Source: Pyrenula massariospora (taxonomy: Eukaryota; Ascomycota; Eurotiomycetes; Pyrenulales; Pyrenulaceae). From it: a DNA stretch of 64,000 nucleotides. The stretch lies in assembly GCA_021030905.1 (NCBI GenBank), contig JAGFMI010000024.1, positions 434,001-498,000 on the forward strand, read 5' to 3'. Below, one piece after another: positions 1 to 11,697 of this stretch (position 1 is its first letter; each line of letters starts with the position of its first letter). The position numbers and the translations under genes are program-made. The notes beneath the pieces are model-generated. The model had not been told where the DNA came from. It ran no database searches and saw nothing but the letters and a program-made list of their open reading frames with translations.

Positions 1-1124
1 TCCATGTCGATCGTTTGCTTCTGCTCGTACCAAAGGACGGCTCGACCGTGGATCTACAACCTCTGCTGAAGCGCCTGGTAATGCTTCTTTCTGCTCTTTC
101 AATTGGAAGAGACGGCTAAAAATTGGCGACAGTTCCTTGACAGTGCCACCGAATTTGTTTTCGGTAGGTCCACAGATACTCTACTACCTCACCCAGGCTT
201 AGACACCCAACGATTCCTGGACAAGTTTGACGAAGTTATGGCGGGTATTGGAGCTCGTCTTGCCTACGGCAAATTTCTCTTCTTACGCGGCCGCCAGTCA
301 GACTGGCATGCAGCTATTCAAGAGTTGCACCAGGTAGTGGATACATGGATCGACCGAGCGCTCGCAACAGAAAAGGATAACGACGCCCGCCCCGGGAAGC
401 GAACAGTCTTAGTAAATGCGTTGGGAAAGCAAATTCAAAATCGAGCGGACCTGCGATCTCAATTGATAAATGTGTTCTTCCCTGCTCGCGACACGACAGC
501 TATTGCTGTAGCCAACTTGTTCTTTAATCTGGCGAGGCATCCATGGGTGTGGGACAAGCTTCGTGCAGAGGTCGAGCCGGTTGAGGAGCCTTTCACATAC
601 GAAACGCTAAAGTCACTCAAGTACATGAGCTGTGTGATCAACGAGAGTGAGCAACTCCTATTCTATAAGGTTCTGACTTTCAGCTCACATCCCAAGGTCT
701 TCGTCTGCTCTCTCCGGCGGGCCGAGCATTTCGCATGTGTACTCAAGAATGTGTCCTCCCTCGCGGAGGCGGTCCAAATGGCCAATACCCGATCCTCGTG
801 CAACCGGGAACAGAGATATATGTCGTTTTCCGGGCTGCTCAGCGTGATCCCGACTTTTGGGGTGGAGACGCCGAACAATTTCGTCCCGAGCGGTGGCTAG
901 ATCCGAAGTTTAAGCCCAGGTGGGAATACATTCCTTTTCTGGCGGGGCCAAGGGTCTGCCCGGGGCAGCAGATGGTGCTTTCGCAAGCGGCGTATATCTT
1001 GGCACGTTTCGTAAAGCTGTTTAAGGCTATCGAAAACCGGGACTCGGAGGTGAGATTTATCGAGCAGCATCGATTGACAATGCAGAGCCGGAATGGGGCG
1101 AAGGTTGGGCTTGTCCCTGCTTAG
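1..1124 (+). CDS. Cytochrome P450, CYP52-clade-like, 5' end outside the window
   Basis: Heme-thiolate monooxygenase, probably ER-anchored, resembling the fungal alkane/fatty-acid hydroxylase clade (CYP52 relatives). Exons are <1..77, 133..646 and 697..1124, reading frame starting at base 3; introns 78-132 and 647-696 both restore the frame. The visible 338 residues hold the I-helix (PARDTT, where the family usually has AGRDTT), the ExxR motif ESLR created exactly across the second intron, the PRGGGP segment typical of this clade, the PERW motif, and the heme loop FLAGPRVCPG with the cysteine ligand. The C-terminus ends a few residues after the last strand, as expected. Roughly the first 170-190 residues, including the membrane anchor, lie upstream of the window. 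Family membership is firm; substrate is inference. Confidence 0.9.
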
Positions 1125-1649
1125 AGCAAGCTTGATGGGGACTTTCGAAGGTACTCAAACGGTACTAGAAAGCTGGACGATCTTTGTTTCTACCAAGTGA
1201 TTTCGCATGAAGCTGTAACCGAGCGGCATCGGCTCCTCCTCCGACCCTCCACCTCGTCAATGGCAATCGCTGCATGAACGCTTTTCCCGTCTCCCAATTC
1301 AAATCTGTCTTAACACTTGACTTCATTGTCTTATCACAATCACCAGATGACTTTCTCCCGACTGCACTATCTATCTACACAGCCTGTCTATTTATGGAAT
1401 TCACAACGCCCACAAAGATCGTCTGAAAGTACTCTTTGGCAGGGCTGCGGGTACAGCCCCATCAAGACCAGCCCAACATACGCAAGCTGTGTAACATGAA
1501 TTTGGGATACCATTGAACGGCTGGCCACAATTTGAGACCGTATACGCCTCAAGGTAACACACCACGGCATGTGCTTACAGAGGCAGTAGTTCATATCGAA
1601 GCGGGAATTGGGATCGTTTGGATAGAGCACTCTCATGTGGAATGGCATT
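1125..1649. other. Intergenic, no gene seen
   Basis: Between the P450 stop and an epimerase relic. Only short overlapping open frames without recognisable content. Confidence 0.6.
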
Positions 1650-2103
1650 TTGGAACATTCTCAGACGGAACTCGATACGTGGCAAATTTGGTTGATCTGG
1701 CAATTCTGAAAACAAGGAAACAATACAGTACCAAACCGGAGATTGCCATCGTATTGCCGCCTCTGATATGGTTACAGCCCGAAATACAAGCGTCTCTCCA
1801 TACAGATACCCACGCTCGCTTTGCTTTGAAACACGGATACTCCGGAGGGACGCAGCCGCCGTCATTAGAGAGGCGTTGCATGGTGCCTGGAGGATTCGCC
1901 CTGCCGCGCCGCAATGTATTCCTGAAAAGGAGTATGGGGATTTGTTTGGCCCTGTTGAGGTGACTGGGATGGTGCTCGGGGCCAATTCGAAGAGCCGAGC
2001 GAATAGATTGAGAGCTATGGGTTGGGAGCCGATGGGGAAGGGTCTCTCTGAGTCTTTGAGGGAGGATGAGGTACCTGTGACCTCAGAGGAGAGGGAAACC
2101 TAG
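1650..2103 (+). pseudogene. Relic of an NAD-dependent epimerase/dehydratase (extended SDR)
   Basis: Two pieces in different frames resemble the fungal extended-SDR epimerases that sit in many oxidoreductase families. The first (about 1650-1760) reads NLVDLAILKT and IAIVLPPLIW, matching the helix before, and the strand of, the PP-x-I-Y segment. The second (about 1840-2103) reads GANSKSRANRLRAMGWEP, the characteristic C-terminal helix and GW-P turn, followed by a Glu-rich tail. The roughly 100 residues that normally separate them, the N-terminal glycine-rich NAD loop and the YxxxK motif are missing, and the frame changes between the two pieces. A decayed host gene is the simplest reading; no intron I can find joins them sensibly. 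Confidence 0.65.
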
Positions 2104-2870
2104 GGATATGCGCCGCAATGCTGCTTGGTAGTGTGGATAGATAACTCCCACAAGCACTAGACTTGCTCGCTGTGCGACTCTGCTATTGCAGGATCCTGGC
2201 ACAGTCATGTCTTGATGGGAGTAACTCGACATTAGATAGCTCGACTGAAGTTTCTTCAATTAAGTAGGTCTTCCAGTTGGGGGCGAGTCTGGGTAGCAGA
2301 AGGCTTTGCCGCTGACGGGCGCCTGCCTCCCAATCGGATCGGCCACGCCGTCTGCTACTCAGCTTCAGGGGGCGAAAGCTGGCGCGGCGACGCATTTTCT
2401 ACGTAGCCTGAAACAACTAGTCTTGCCTTGTCACGATCTCATTTTCCATAACCCTGGAAAGTGCATGATGGACTGTGCAAGGCTGAATTTCCATAAATTA
2501 ATTTCCGAAGCAAGAGTTCGGAAACAAGGGCCCGAGGCTTAGGATGTCCGTACTTGGTAGGTGGGCGCGTCCATTCTCTGATCTATTCTCTTTGGTAGAG
2601 CAAAGTGTATGTTGGAATCCGTACACTAGATAGATCAAGACAATAGCGCCGGTAGCGGAAGCTTTGAAACTTTTGGACCTTTGCTGGCCTCATTTAGTCC
2701 AGACAAGATACTAGTCTTTCCCACACTTTTTCCTTTTTTCCGGACATGAAATGGCTTCTTCGATCTACGTTGCCATTCGAAAATACGACTTGAGTCAATT
2801 GCACCTTTTGTTGCAAAGCTATCGGTGCCACGCCACATTTTTCTACCGGTCAGTATTATCAGATAGAACG
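2104..2870. other. Intergenic, upstream region of the DUF6536 gene
   Basis: No gene seen. An in-frame ATG at 2751 would extend the next protein by 40 residues through part of this stretch. Confidence 0.5.
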
Positions 2871-5474
2871 ATGGAGCAGCAAGATTTAGAAAACGGCCGT
2901 CAGAGCCATGGCCGCAGAAATCTTGCAGACATCACTCACGGAATAAATTCTCTTTCACCCGCTAAACGCGTCTCATTGGAGGAGCATGGAGCCAACAGCT
3001 CATCGAATACAGCTTCGACTAAAGACAAAACGTCTGCTGGACCTTCAGCGCCACGGTCCCGATGGGCATGGTTTAACTCATGTCGCTCCAAGCTCCAGGG
3101 ATGGCGGGCTGGTGTGATTGCTTGCACGATTTTTACAGGTGTTATCCTGTTCATCAATGCCATCCTTCTTATTGTCGCATTGGCCCACTTTGATCATTCG
3201 ACTAATAAAGGTACGGTTTTGGCTGGTGAGTGTGGATATGTCAAAAATAAAGGCACATTTCTGCACTTGTTGATCAATGTCATGTCTAGTGTGCTTCTTG
3301 GTTGCTCTAGTTATACGATGCAGTGTCTTAGCTCACCTACACGTCAAGACATCGATCGAGCCCACGCACAGCGGACCTCCCTCAACATTGGCGTTCCAAG
3401 TTTGAAGAACCTATACTACATCAAGAAAAAGAAAACTGTGCTCTGGTTCCTTTTGTGTCTAAGCACACTGCCACTCCATCTTTTGTAAGTGATATCCTGT
3501 TCTCGCCGAGAAATAGCACTTAGTTTCTTCTTTTCGATGGAAATCAGTGTAGCACTCGCATGCCGTGCTTTTCACAAAACCCACTGCGATTTCCAATTTG
3601 AAACTTGAATTTCTAATCGCTGTTCCACCATTAGTTGGAATTCTGTCATAGTTTCAACGATAAGCGCCAACGAGTTCGTTTACCTGGTTGTGGATGAGGG
3701 CTTCCTCGCCGGTCGACCGTACATGGAACCTATCGATCATGTCGCACCCGCGGGCTTAGAGCTTGATGGCCAGGTTGGGATCACTTCTGAGAACGTTGCA
3801 GCTATGCAAAAGTCATATCAGACCGGAAACTTTAAGGGCCCATATAATGTGGCTGATTGCATCGGGATGTATGGCCAACAAATTTTGACAAATCGACGAA
3901 ACCTATTAGCGATCACTCGTCCAGTAAATGGTCAAACCAGGATGTCTCCAGCTTCAGGCTTTGTCAAACCGGCGGCATTATCCAACACTTCGCACTCTTC
4001 TGTCTCTCTAACTCCTACACAACCTCTCTGGAATGGCTCCTCTCTTATAGCCTTTGAGTCGGAGGGCGTCGATAGCGCCGGAAACCCTAGCGCGTCGTGG
4101 TTCTGTAACGGCTATGACGATTTTCGAGAAGGTGCCTATTGTAATTCGGTCATAGCAAAAAGATACTTGGCTGAAAATGGCACATGGTATCTTCGCCCAA
4201 TGGATTCTGGGAGATCAGAATCAGATGCTTCATATCCTATCGAATATTGTCTTAGCGAAGAGTCGTTTACACAACATTGCAACATACAGTACATACCCGC
4301 ATTACTAGGCCTGGTGGTTCTTTGTAACTTGATTAAGTTATTATGTATGGCCAGTACTGTGAGGATGATGTCGAGCTCGCAGAAGTCCATCTTTGCGACT
4401 ATTGGGGATGCTGTGGTGTCATTTCTGGATCGACCGGATCCCTATACACAGAACATGTGTCTGGCAAGTCTCTCAAACTACAAAGTGATGATGAAGGAAG
4501 ATGGTGTATCGAAGCAAGGGCGGCCTCTATTGCTGACATATAAGACTTCCAAGAAGAAAACCTTATTCTCCGCCGTGCCTAAAGTACGTTGGATTATAAC
4601 TCTGAGCGTCTGCAGTTTATATTTGGGGATTGGTTCTTTCTTACTAAGGCGTGGCGTTCGTGAATTGAAATGGACTTACGCGTCTATGCACGAGATCTGG
4701 AACCTTGGTTTTGGCGAGCCCAATGTTAATGCAGTTATTTCGCACGCTGCTAAGAAGAAATTGGGCCTTTATACGGGTATCCTGACTGCCAACTCATTTC
4801 AGCTTGCGTTATCCACGACATACTTCCTCTACAACTCTCTTTTCACGGCGCAATGCTGCGCCATTGAATGGTCCTCATATACTACAAAGCATCAACCCCT
4901 CCGCGTCACCGTCCCTGTCGGCAAGCAGAAATCCACATGGTTCCTTCACCTCCCGTACAGATACGGAATCCCTCTGAGTATCAGTCTGACAGTCCTCCAT
5001 TTCCTAATCTCTCAATCCGTCTTCATCCTTAACATTCAATGGTATACTCTCGACGGCATCAAGTCCCCTAACAACTTTATCTCCACCGTCGGATATTCCC
5101 CCTCAGCAATCTTATGCTCACTGTGCCTGGGAGCCACCTTGATCCTCGCGCAGTGCCTGCATAGTCTACGGCCGATCGATGCCCGCATGCCAATCCACGG
5201 GAACTGCAGCTTAGTGATCAGCGCGGCTTGTCATCCTCTTCCTCCAGACCGAGAAAAAGGAGCCTTGAACGGCTCAGAAGCTACCGTGCCACATTCCAGT
5301 GGGTTACAGCACTCGACATCGTCGCGGAATGAAGACTCAATTGCCACGCAGCCGTTAAGATGGGGCGCAGTGAAGCAAGCGCGTGAGGAGGGAGATCTGA
5401 GGGAGCGGATCGGGCACTGTTCGCTGACTGAGGGGCCAGTGGAGATGCCGATTCCGGGGCGGATGTACCTCTGA
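2871..5474 (+). CDS. DUF6536 multi-pass membrane protein
   Basis: Large fungal integral membrane protein of unknown function. Exons 2871..3484 and 3635..5474 (intron 3485-3634, GTAAGT...TTAG) give 817 residues. The hydrophilic N-terminus is followed by the DUF6536 signature: GWRAGV leading into the first membrane helix, then LLGCSSYTMQCLSSPTR, DRAHAQ, and the LPLHL-F-WNS motif across the intron. About 7 further hydrophobic helices follow, with an external loop carrying several N-x-S/T sites (roughly residues 290-420), and a charged cytoplasmic tail. Start: the ATG at 2871 gives a normal hydrophilic N-terminus; ATG 2751 is in frame and cannot be excluded. It is the first of three large membrane-protein genes in the first 15 kb. 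Biochemical role unknown. Confidence 0.88.
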
Positions 5475-6455
5475 GAGAATAGGAAAGAAGAGGAGAGTTT
5501 GAGGAAGGAGGACACACGAGGGACAGTTGCGATTGTAACGAGAGACGTCAATAGGGTATGCGAATATGGCTACTTAGAGGTAGACTGAGGTAGTATAATT
5601 GATAACAGTACCGGTGAAAGAACTATTGCGGCTCAACTGTGTCAGTCTCACAGCGACCTGACTCCGGTCCGTTTGCAGCAGCGACCTCCACTACCCTATA
5701 TGAGCTACATGGCTGAAACATGTCCACGATGCACCCAATACAGAGTGAAAAATATGCCGGGCCAATCATATGGGACACATTTCTTCGTCCGTCTTGACGA
5801 CAACGACGTGCGTCTAGGTTTTAGCGCAACGGCGATGGAAGTTTCTGACATTTCAGCTTCGCGAATCTAAATCATCTTGGGATGCCATGTATGATTCCAC
5901 TCTTCTCAGAGTGATCTTCAGGAGTGTTCGGCTGTGCTGTGTGGCGTAAACACTCTCATAGGACTTCCTTGGTGCCAAGAAACAAACTGGCTCTGAATTT
6001 TTCGCGGTTTTCCCAACTCGCCTTTTCCGTGTCTGCCATTCCATCGCCCAGTTCGCATGGGCAAGTATAAAAACAAGCTAATCCTTGTCGCGGGAGCCTC
6101 CGGAAGATTGATGGACAGGTTTGAGGCGGCTCCCGCATTGTTGATTGCCTCCCGCCTATCAGCCGCGAGATGAAGGGAATGAAATGAGCCTTCCGGCTTG
6201 GGTCCGAAGGTGAAGAATTGAAATTATGGGGGAACCCGTTATGCGTTTTGTTCTTCTTTTTTCTCAATTTGTGTCGAATAAGTTCCTTCCTTTTCATTTT
6301 TACGTTCACCTCGTGAACTCAAGATCGACTCTGCAGGAACCTACAGCACCTATGAATCTGCGACTGCTTTGGTGGGATCAAGTCTGTACCACTCGTGACT
6401 GTAAACCTTTCAACGTACAAAATTTTTAGCTAGTTGATGGATAGAAAATGGACTG
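5475..6455. other. Intergenic, no gene seen
   Basis: About 1 kb between two membrane-protein genes on the same strand. No convincing coding frame. Confidence 0.6.
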
Positions 6456-8713
6456 ATGGCTCCACTATTTGGAAATTTGCAAAGTGGTGAGGAAAATGGA
6501 AAGGCTGCTTTTCCTCTAAGGAAGCGACCTCGGACAGATGCTCCTAAAACTACAAAGCCGAAAGCTGAAAGACCGAAAACTGCTGTCAAAAAGAGCCGTT
6601 ATTTGATCTTGGAATATTCAATCCATGCTATTGCAGTTGCGTCTACAGTGGCTGTAATTGCTTTAAATCTCAGCAATGTATTCTGGGCTGACCCTGTCGT
6701 CCCAAATCTCAACGCGAAGCTTGGTGCCTTCCAATTTGTCGCAAGAATCTACGAAGCGGTTCTGACCACGTCTTTGATTGGAATCGTTTCCTCAGAAATT
6801 CGCCGAGGTCTCATCTCTGAAACGGGCATATGTCTTGGTCACGTTCTCGGTGCTCAACAAGTCCAATCTTTCAGTTACATAGTCAGTCGAGAATTGTGGG
6901 GTCCTATAATGTTAAACCACTCTCAAAGAACGCGTCGCAGCCTAGTTCCAATAGCAGCTCTGCTCATAGTGGCTGCATCTCTTGTGCTTGTCTTTGGGCC
7001 TGTTGCTGCAATCTTGCTCGTTCCACGACTGGAATGGGTGCCGTGAGAGGCATCTTCACAGATGTGATTACCGTCAATGCGTCAGTTTCAGAATTATGGC
7101 CAACAGATCTTAGGCGAAGCTCGACTGAACCCGAGTGCTCAGGTACCGATGCTTTCAATATTACTTCATGTCCAGCTGCTGCGTTACGGCCGCTTTATGA
7201 CTGGATCACGGATCAAATCACGGAAGTTGGTGACACGAGACAACTTAACATTTCGATCACCAAGGGCAGCTCCAGTCGCGGAACTAACAGGGTCATTTCA
7301 GTTTTCCAAGCCGAAAAAGATGCACCAGTTCTCGCTTCCTCAATGCCTCACGAACTAAGCACCAGGTTCCGGCATCTCTGGGAAGACACAATTGATGGGC
7401 CGAATACTGGAATGCCGGGGCGACTCTCTAAGGACATTGAAGGTGCGCCTAAAAACTCGAACCAAAGGCTGAAGGTATTCCTCTCTATCAAAAACTCAAA
7501 TTCCACATACAAGCCTTCGATTACCACAAATTGTTCATTTTACACGCAGCTCAATCACACGGTCGTATTGGACGCTTACGACTTCTCACAAGTCAATTGG
7601 AGCTTGCCATCATTTCGGTGGGCGGAGTACCCAAAGAGCCCAGTTTTGACTGGCTTAGCGGGAATCTTCACGTACGCGGGCACATGTGGTGACCATTTGC
7701 CCTGGTGGGAGCAGACTGGTCAATGCCAGTCCGTTGTCGCCTGCACAGTCGATGCATCATGGGTCCCGATTAAAATGTGGATCGACTCTAATGACCCGTT
7801 TCAAGTGTATCAGGACCATCCTAGTCCTAAAGACGTCGCCAGTTCTTCGTCTCCGTTGTACTTTCGACGGCATCCGATAAGAATACACCCATCTTGGGCG
7901 GATCTCATCAATAAGCCATCCAATATCTCCTTCAATATCACTAATCCCAACAACCTCACCCATATCATTGGCCAGCACCAGTTTTCATACATTAAATGGT
8001 TCATGATACACATCCTTAGCGACTGGTGGGACTGGCCTAATAATGTCACACTCAATCAGACAAGTTTCCCTTCAACAGAAGCTCTGCGGACTGTCTCTCA
8101 ACGTCCGGCGGATCAGGATGCCATACCCTGGGCAACCAATTTTGCCATCATTTTGTCAGCTTTGGTCACCGAATCTCTCGCTCGTTTCTTCCCAGCAAAT
8201 ACTATAGTATCACCCTCGAGAGTAGATTTCATTGAAGGTGGCTTGACATCTTGCCTTGGTTTCGCTGAAGATGGAAGATGCCTCAATTCAAGCATTGAAA
8301 GTTCCTCTTGGGACCAAAATTCGATAGACTTGGTCACGTACGGACAACGGTTCGCATGGGGTTGGTTCTCCCGTTCGACCGTCACCGTCCAAGTCGCAAT
8401 CGCGGTTGTAGGCTTTCATGCCTTGTTGACAACAGCATTGTTGATCAGGTCGCTCCTCTTCTGCAAGAAGTCCAGACCACGGGCTTGGCGCGGTGCGACG
8501 GAGATGCTGGTTCTTGCACTTGGCTCACCTGCACCGGGCAAAGAAGAAGGGGCATTGGGAAAGAACGTCTGTGCTGGTATCGATCGTGCGGAGACCTGGG
8601 CCGAGATGGTGGCGATCAGAGAAGTGGACAATGGAAAGAAGGCAGGCTTGGTCGTTTTAGGGAGGGAAGGTGATGATAGGTTGAGGCTGAGGGTGGGGAA
8701 GAAGTATGGCTGA
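6456..8713 (+). CDS. Multi-pass membrane protein, unnamed fungal family, with an apparent frameshift
   Basis: The first frame (6456-7046) encodes a basic Lys/Pro-rich N-terminus and three hydrophobic helices ending VPRLEW; the second (continuing to 8713) picks up directly with SELWPTDL, a long loop rich in N-x-S/T sites and aromatic residues, one more strong helix near 8390-8460, and a charged tail. I recognise the overall plan (helices, SELWP, large glycosylated loop) from uncharacterised Pezizomycotina membrane proteins but cannot name it. The two frames meet near 7038-7060; every GT-AG pair tested there leaves the wrong phase, so a single-base shift is more likely than an intron. It could be a recent null allele or a consensus error. 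Neighbours are another membrane protein and GH89. Function unknown. Confidence 0.7.
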
Positions 8714-9378
8714 CACAGTCTACTTATACTTCTCGTTCCCTTCCCTGAATTAGACATTCGACAATAGCTTTGGACTATGATATAACTTGTGCACCTGGTG
8801 CAGAGGTACTCTAACCGGTTCTAGTAAGCATCCATAAAATTTGCATGGGAACTTCCTATGCGTGGTAACTTATCCGAGGGTTTTTCCTTATCTCAGCCGA
8901 CTCAGACCTCAGTCACTATCCTATTCCTTGATTTCTATAAGGATGATACGAAAAGTATATTAACAAATTCGAAGAGACAACTACAGAGGCCCAGTATTAG
9001 GCCTAGCTAGCCCAGTAAGCATTAATGCTACAATGTACACGAACCAGTAGGTTTCGCGGTACTCTGCGCACCGTTTTGGTGCATTTGACTAGGAGTCCCA
9101 CAAAGCCACCTGATGTTCGGTCTGTAGACCTCAGAGTGATTATCAATCGGGAAGAACGGCCAAAATGGACAGGGTGGGCGCAGGGGTCCTCAGCCGGCTG
9201 AGACAAGGTTCCCCTCACAAAAAGTACAAATTCTTCGTATAAATTTGAGGGGATTGCTGGAACAGGTCTGAGTGCCCTACCTACCGTATAAAGAGTGCAC
9301 GGAATTCATTGCACATACCTAATAACATTTTGACCGTTACTTGAAAATTGTTCTTCACTCTGTTACTTGGGAACAAAA
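8714..9378. other. Intergenic, promoter region of the GH89 gene
   Basis: No gene seen. It carries two TATAAA matches upstream of the GH89 start. Confidence 0.6.
9287..9292 (+). promoter_or_regulatory. Candidate TATA box for the GH89 gene
   Basis: TATAAA lies 87 bp upstream of the ATG at 9379, a reasonable distance for a fungal core promoter with a leader of about 50-60 nt. A second TATAAA at 9238 is less well placed. Sequence match only. Confidence 0.4.
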
Positions 9379-11697
9379 ATGAAATTGCAGTGGATAATTA
9401 CAATTTTTGCAGTACATGTTGCTGCCCTACCTCCTCCAGCGTACTCTACAAATGGCGTGAGAGGGATTGTCGAACGACGAATGCCAAATTACACCAACAG
9501 CTTTTCATTTGAAATCGTGAATGCTACAACGCTACCATATAGCATTGCGAAAGCTCCCCAAGATGAATATACAGTTACCAACAGTCCCAATAACACTATC
9601 CATATTACAGGGAACAGTGGCATCGCTCTCACCTCAGGTCTTAGGTGGTATTTGACAACCTATTGTAAATTAGACATCTTTTGGTTCCTTGAGCCGCAGC
9701 TCTATACCGCACCTTCACCCCTGCCGCCTGTCAATGACACGTATTTTGGACAGTCTATTGTTCCATGGCGTTATCATTTTAACACAGTAACTTTCAGCTA
9801 TACAACAGCATTTTGGACATGGGACGATTGGCAACTTCAACTTGACTGGATGGCACTTCGTGGCATCAACCTCCCGCTGGCCTGGGTTGGGTTCGAAAAA
9901 GTCTTGGTCGACGTTTTCCTCGAAGCTGGCTTCACGGAACCAGAGATTAGCTCGTTCTTGTCAGGCCCTGCCTTTCAGGCTTGGAACAGATTTGGCAACA
10001 TTCAAGGGTCATGGATCGGGCCCCTTCCCAGCTCGTGGATTCAAGCACAGTTTGAACTCAACGAGAAGATCGTAGCTAGGATGGTTGAGTTGGGTATGAC
10101 CCCTGTACTTCCATGCTTCACAGGCTTCGTACCACAAGCAATCTCGCGAGTTGCTCCTAATGCGAGCTTTGTCAATGGTAGCACATGGGCTGGGTTTCCC
10201 CAACAATATACGAATGTCACTTTTCTGGAGCCCAACGATCCGTTATTTTTGAGCTTGCAACAGAGCTTCATCTTCAAACAACGAGCTGCATATGGGAACG
10301 TCTCGAGCATTTACACGCTTGACCAATACAATGAAAATAATCCCTTCTCTGGTGACTTGAGCTATCTCAAAGGGGTGACCTCGAACACACTTACCTCGCT
10401 AAAGTCCGCTGACCCAGACGCCGTCTGGATGCTGCAGGGTTGGCTCTTCTACCAATCTCAAAGTTTCTGGACTGATGAACGAATTCAGTCATATCTTTCG
10501 GGTGTAGATAGTGAGAACATGATCATCCTGGATCTGTTTTCAGAAAGTGCACCACAATGGCAGCGAACCAAAAATTATTACGGCAAGCCGTGGATCTGGT
10601 GCATGCTTCATGACTTTGGGGAAACTATGGACTTATATGGGCAGGTTGAAAACGTCACTGTTGACCCCATTAAAGCCTTAGCTTATTATAACTCGACAAT
10701 GGCTGGGTTGGGACTTACAATGGAAGGTCAAGAGGGTAACGAAATCGTATATGATCTTCTGCTCGATCAAGCGTGGTCGAATCAGCCGATCGAAATAGAA
10801 CAGTACGTCCATAACTGGGTCTCAACAAGGTACAGTGCATCTCGGCCACAACTATACGGAGCCTGGGATCTGCTCCGACAGACGGTGTATAACAACACAG
10901 ACCCGACTCAAGCAATTTCCGTGACCAAATCTATTTTCGAGCTTGCCCCTAATACAACTGGAATGTTCAGAAATGGAACGATCTTCTCTGCCGCCTTACA
11001 TTATGACCCCCAAGTAGCTGTTGATGCCTGGAGTATGATTTATGCTGCTGCTGATGCCGCACCTACGCTTTGGCAAGATCGAGCATACATCTACGATCTG
11101 ACCGATCTCACTCGCCAGGTCTTAGCTAACGCTTTTGCGCAACTACATACATCCTTCGTCGAGGCTATTAACAGCTCTATGTCCTCTTTCGACCTCGATT
11201 CCGCCAAGGATACCGGAGAACAGATGCTCCACCTACTAGACGACCTCGACGCTGTATTGGCGGCATCGCGTATCCCAAGATTTACCCTGTCCACTTGGTT
11301 GAACGGAGCTCAAACTTGGTCTAAAGTTAATTCAAGCATGGAAGGCTACACGATCGGTCAGAACCTTACATCACAAGAGATCAGTGCCATCTACACGTCC
11401 AACGCACTCAACCAGATAACGCTGTGGGGTCCTTCGGGAGAGATCAACGACTACGCGAGCAAGCACTGGGCTGGCCTTGTCAGCCAATACTATCGGCCCC
11501 GATGGCAGCTGTTCATTGAGTATTCGTTGAACAGCACGACTACTGCGGCGGGCGTGAATGATGGGCTTCGAAACGCCCTGCTAAGGCTGGCTTTGGATTT
11601 CGAGGCAAAGAATGTCGTTGTGTCTGTTCCGCGAGCTGAATTCAGTGATGTGTTACAGGATGTGGTCGCTAGATGGCCTGAAGTCTTCGGTCGTTGA
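9379..11697 (+). CDS. Alpha-N-acetylglucosaminidase, GH89, secreted
   Basis: Exo-glycosidase removing terminal alpha-linked N-acetylglucosamine; animal homologue is lysosomal NAGLU. Single exon, 772 residues, similar to the family length. A signal peptide ends near AALPPPA (about residue 18). The catalytic domain is clear: SYTTAFWTWDDW, DWMALRGINLPLAWVGFE, GPAFQAWNRFGNIQGSW, and ELGMTPVLPCF are family hallmarks. Likely catalytic glutamates by analogy with human NAGLU are E319 (DQYNENNP) and E389 (LDLFSESAP), the latter followed by the conserved WIWCMLHDFG. More than ten N-x-S/T sites agree with secretion. The ATG at 9379 is used; upstream codons in frame are not ATG. Substrate in this fungus (host glycans, bacterial or fungal wall material) is inference. 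Confidence 0.95.
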   Translation: MKLQWIITIFAVHVAALPPPAYSTNGVRGIVERRMPNYTNSFSFEIVNATTLPYSIAKAPQDEYTVTNSPNNTIHITGNSGIALTSGLRWYLTTYCKLDIFWFLEPQLYTAPSPLPPVNDTYFGQSIVPWRYHFNTVTFSYTTAFWTWDDWQLQLDWMALRGINLPLAWVGFEKVLVDVFLEAGFTEPEISSFLSGPAFQAWNRFGNIQGSWIGPLPSSWIQAQFELNEKIVARMVELGMTPVLPCFTGFVPQAISRVAPNASFVNGSTWAGFPQQYTNVTFLEPNDPLFLSLQQSFIFKQRAAYGNVSSIYTLDQYNENNPFSGDLSYLKGVTSNTLTSLKSADPDAVWMLQGWLFYQSQSFWTDERIQSYLSGVDSENMIILDLFSESAPQWQRTKNYYGKPWIWCMLHDFGETMDLYGQVENVTVDPIKALAYYNSTMAGLGLTMEGQEGNEIVYDLLLDQAWSNQPIEIEQYVHNWVSTRYSASRPQLYGAWDLLRQTVYNNTDPTQAISVTKSIFELAPNTTGMFRNGTIFSAALHYDPQVAVDAWSMIYAAADAAPTLWQDRAYIYDLTDLTRQVLANAFAQLHTSFVEAINSSMSSFDLDSAKDTGEQMLHLLDDLDAVLAASRIPRFTLSTWLNGAQTWSKVNSSMEGYTIGQNLTSQEISAIYTSNALNQITLWGPSGEINDYASKHWAGLVSQYYRPRWQLFIEYSLNSTTTAAGVNDGLRNALLRLALDFEAKNVVVSVPRAEFSDVLQDVVARWPEVFGR

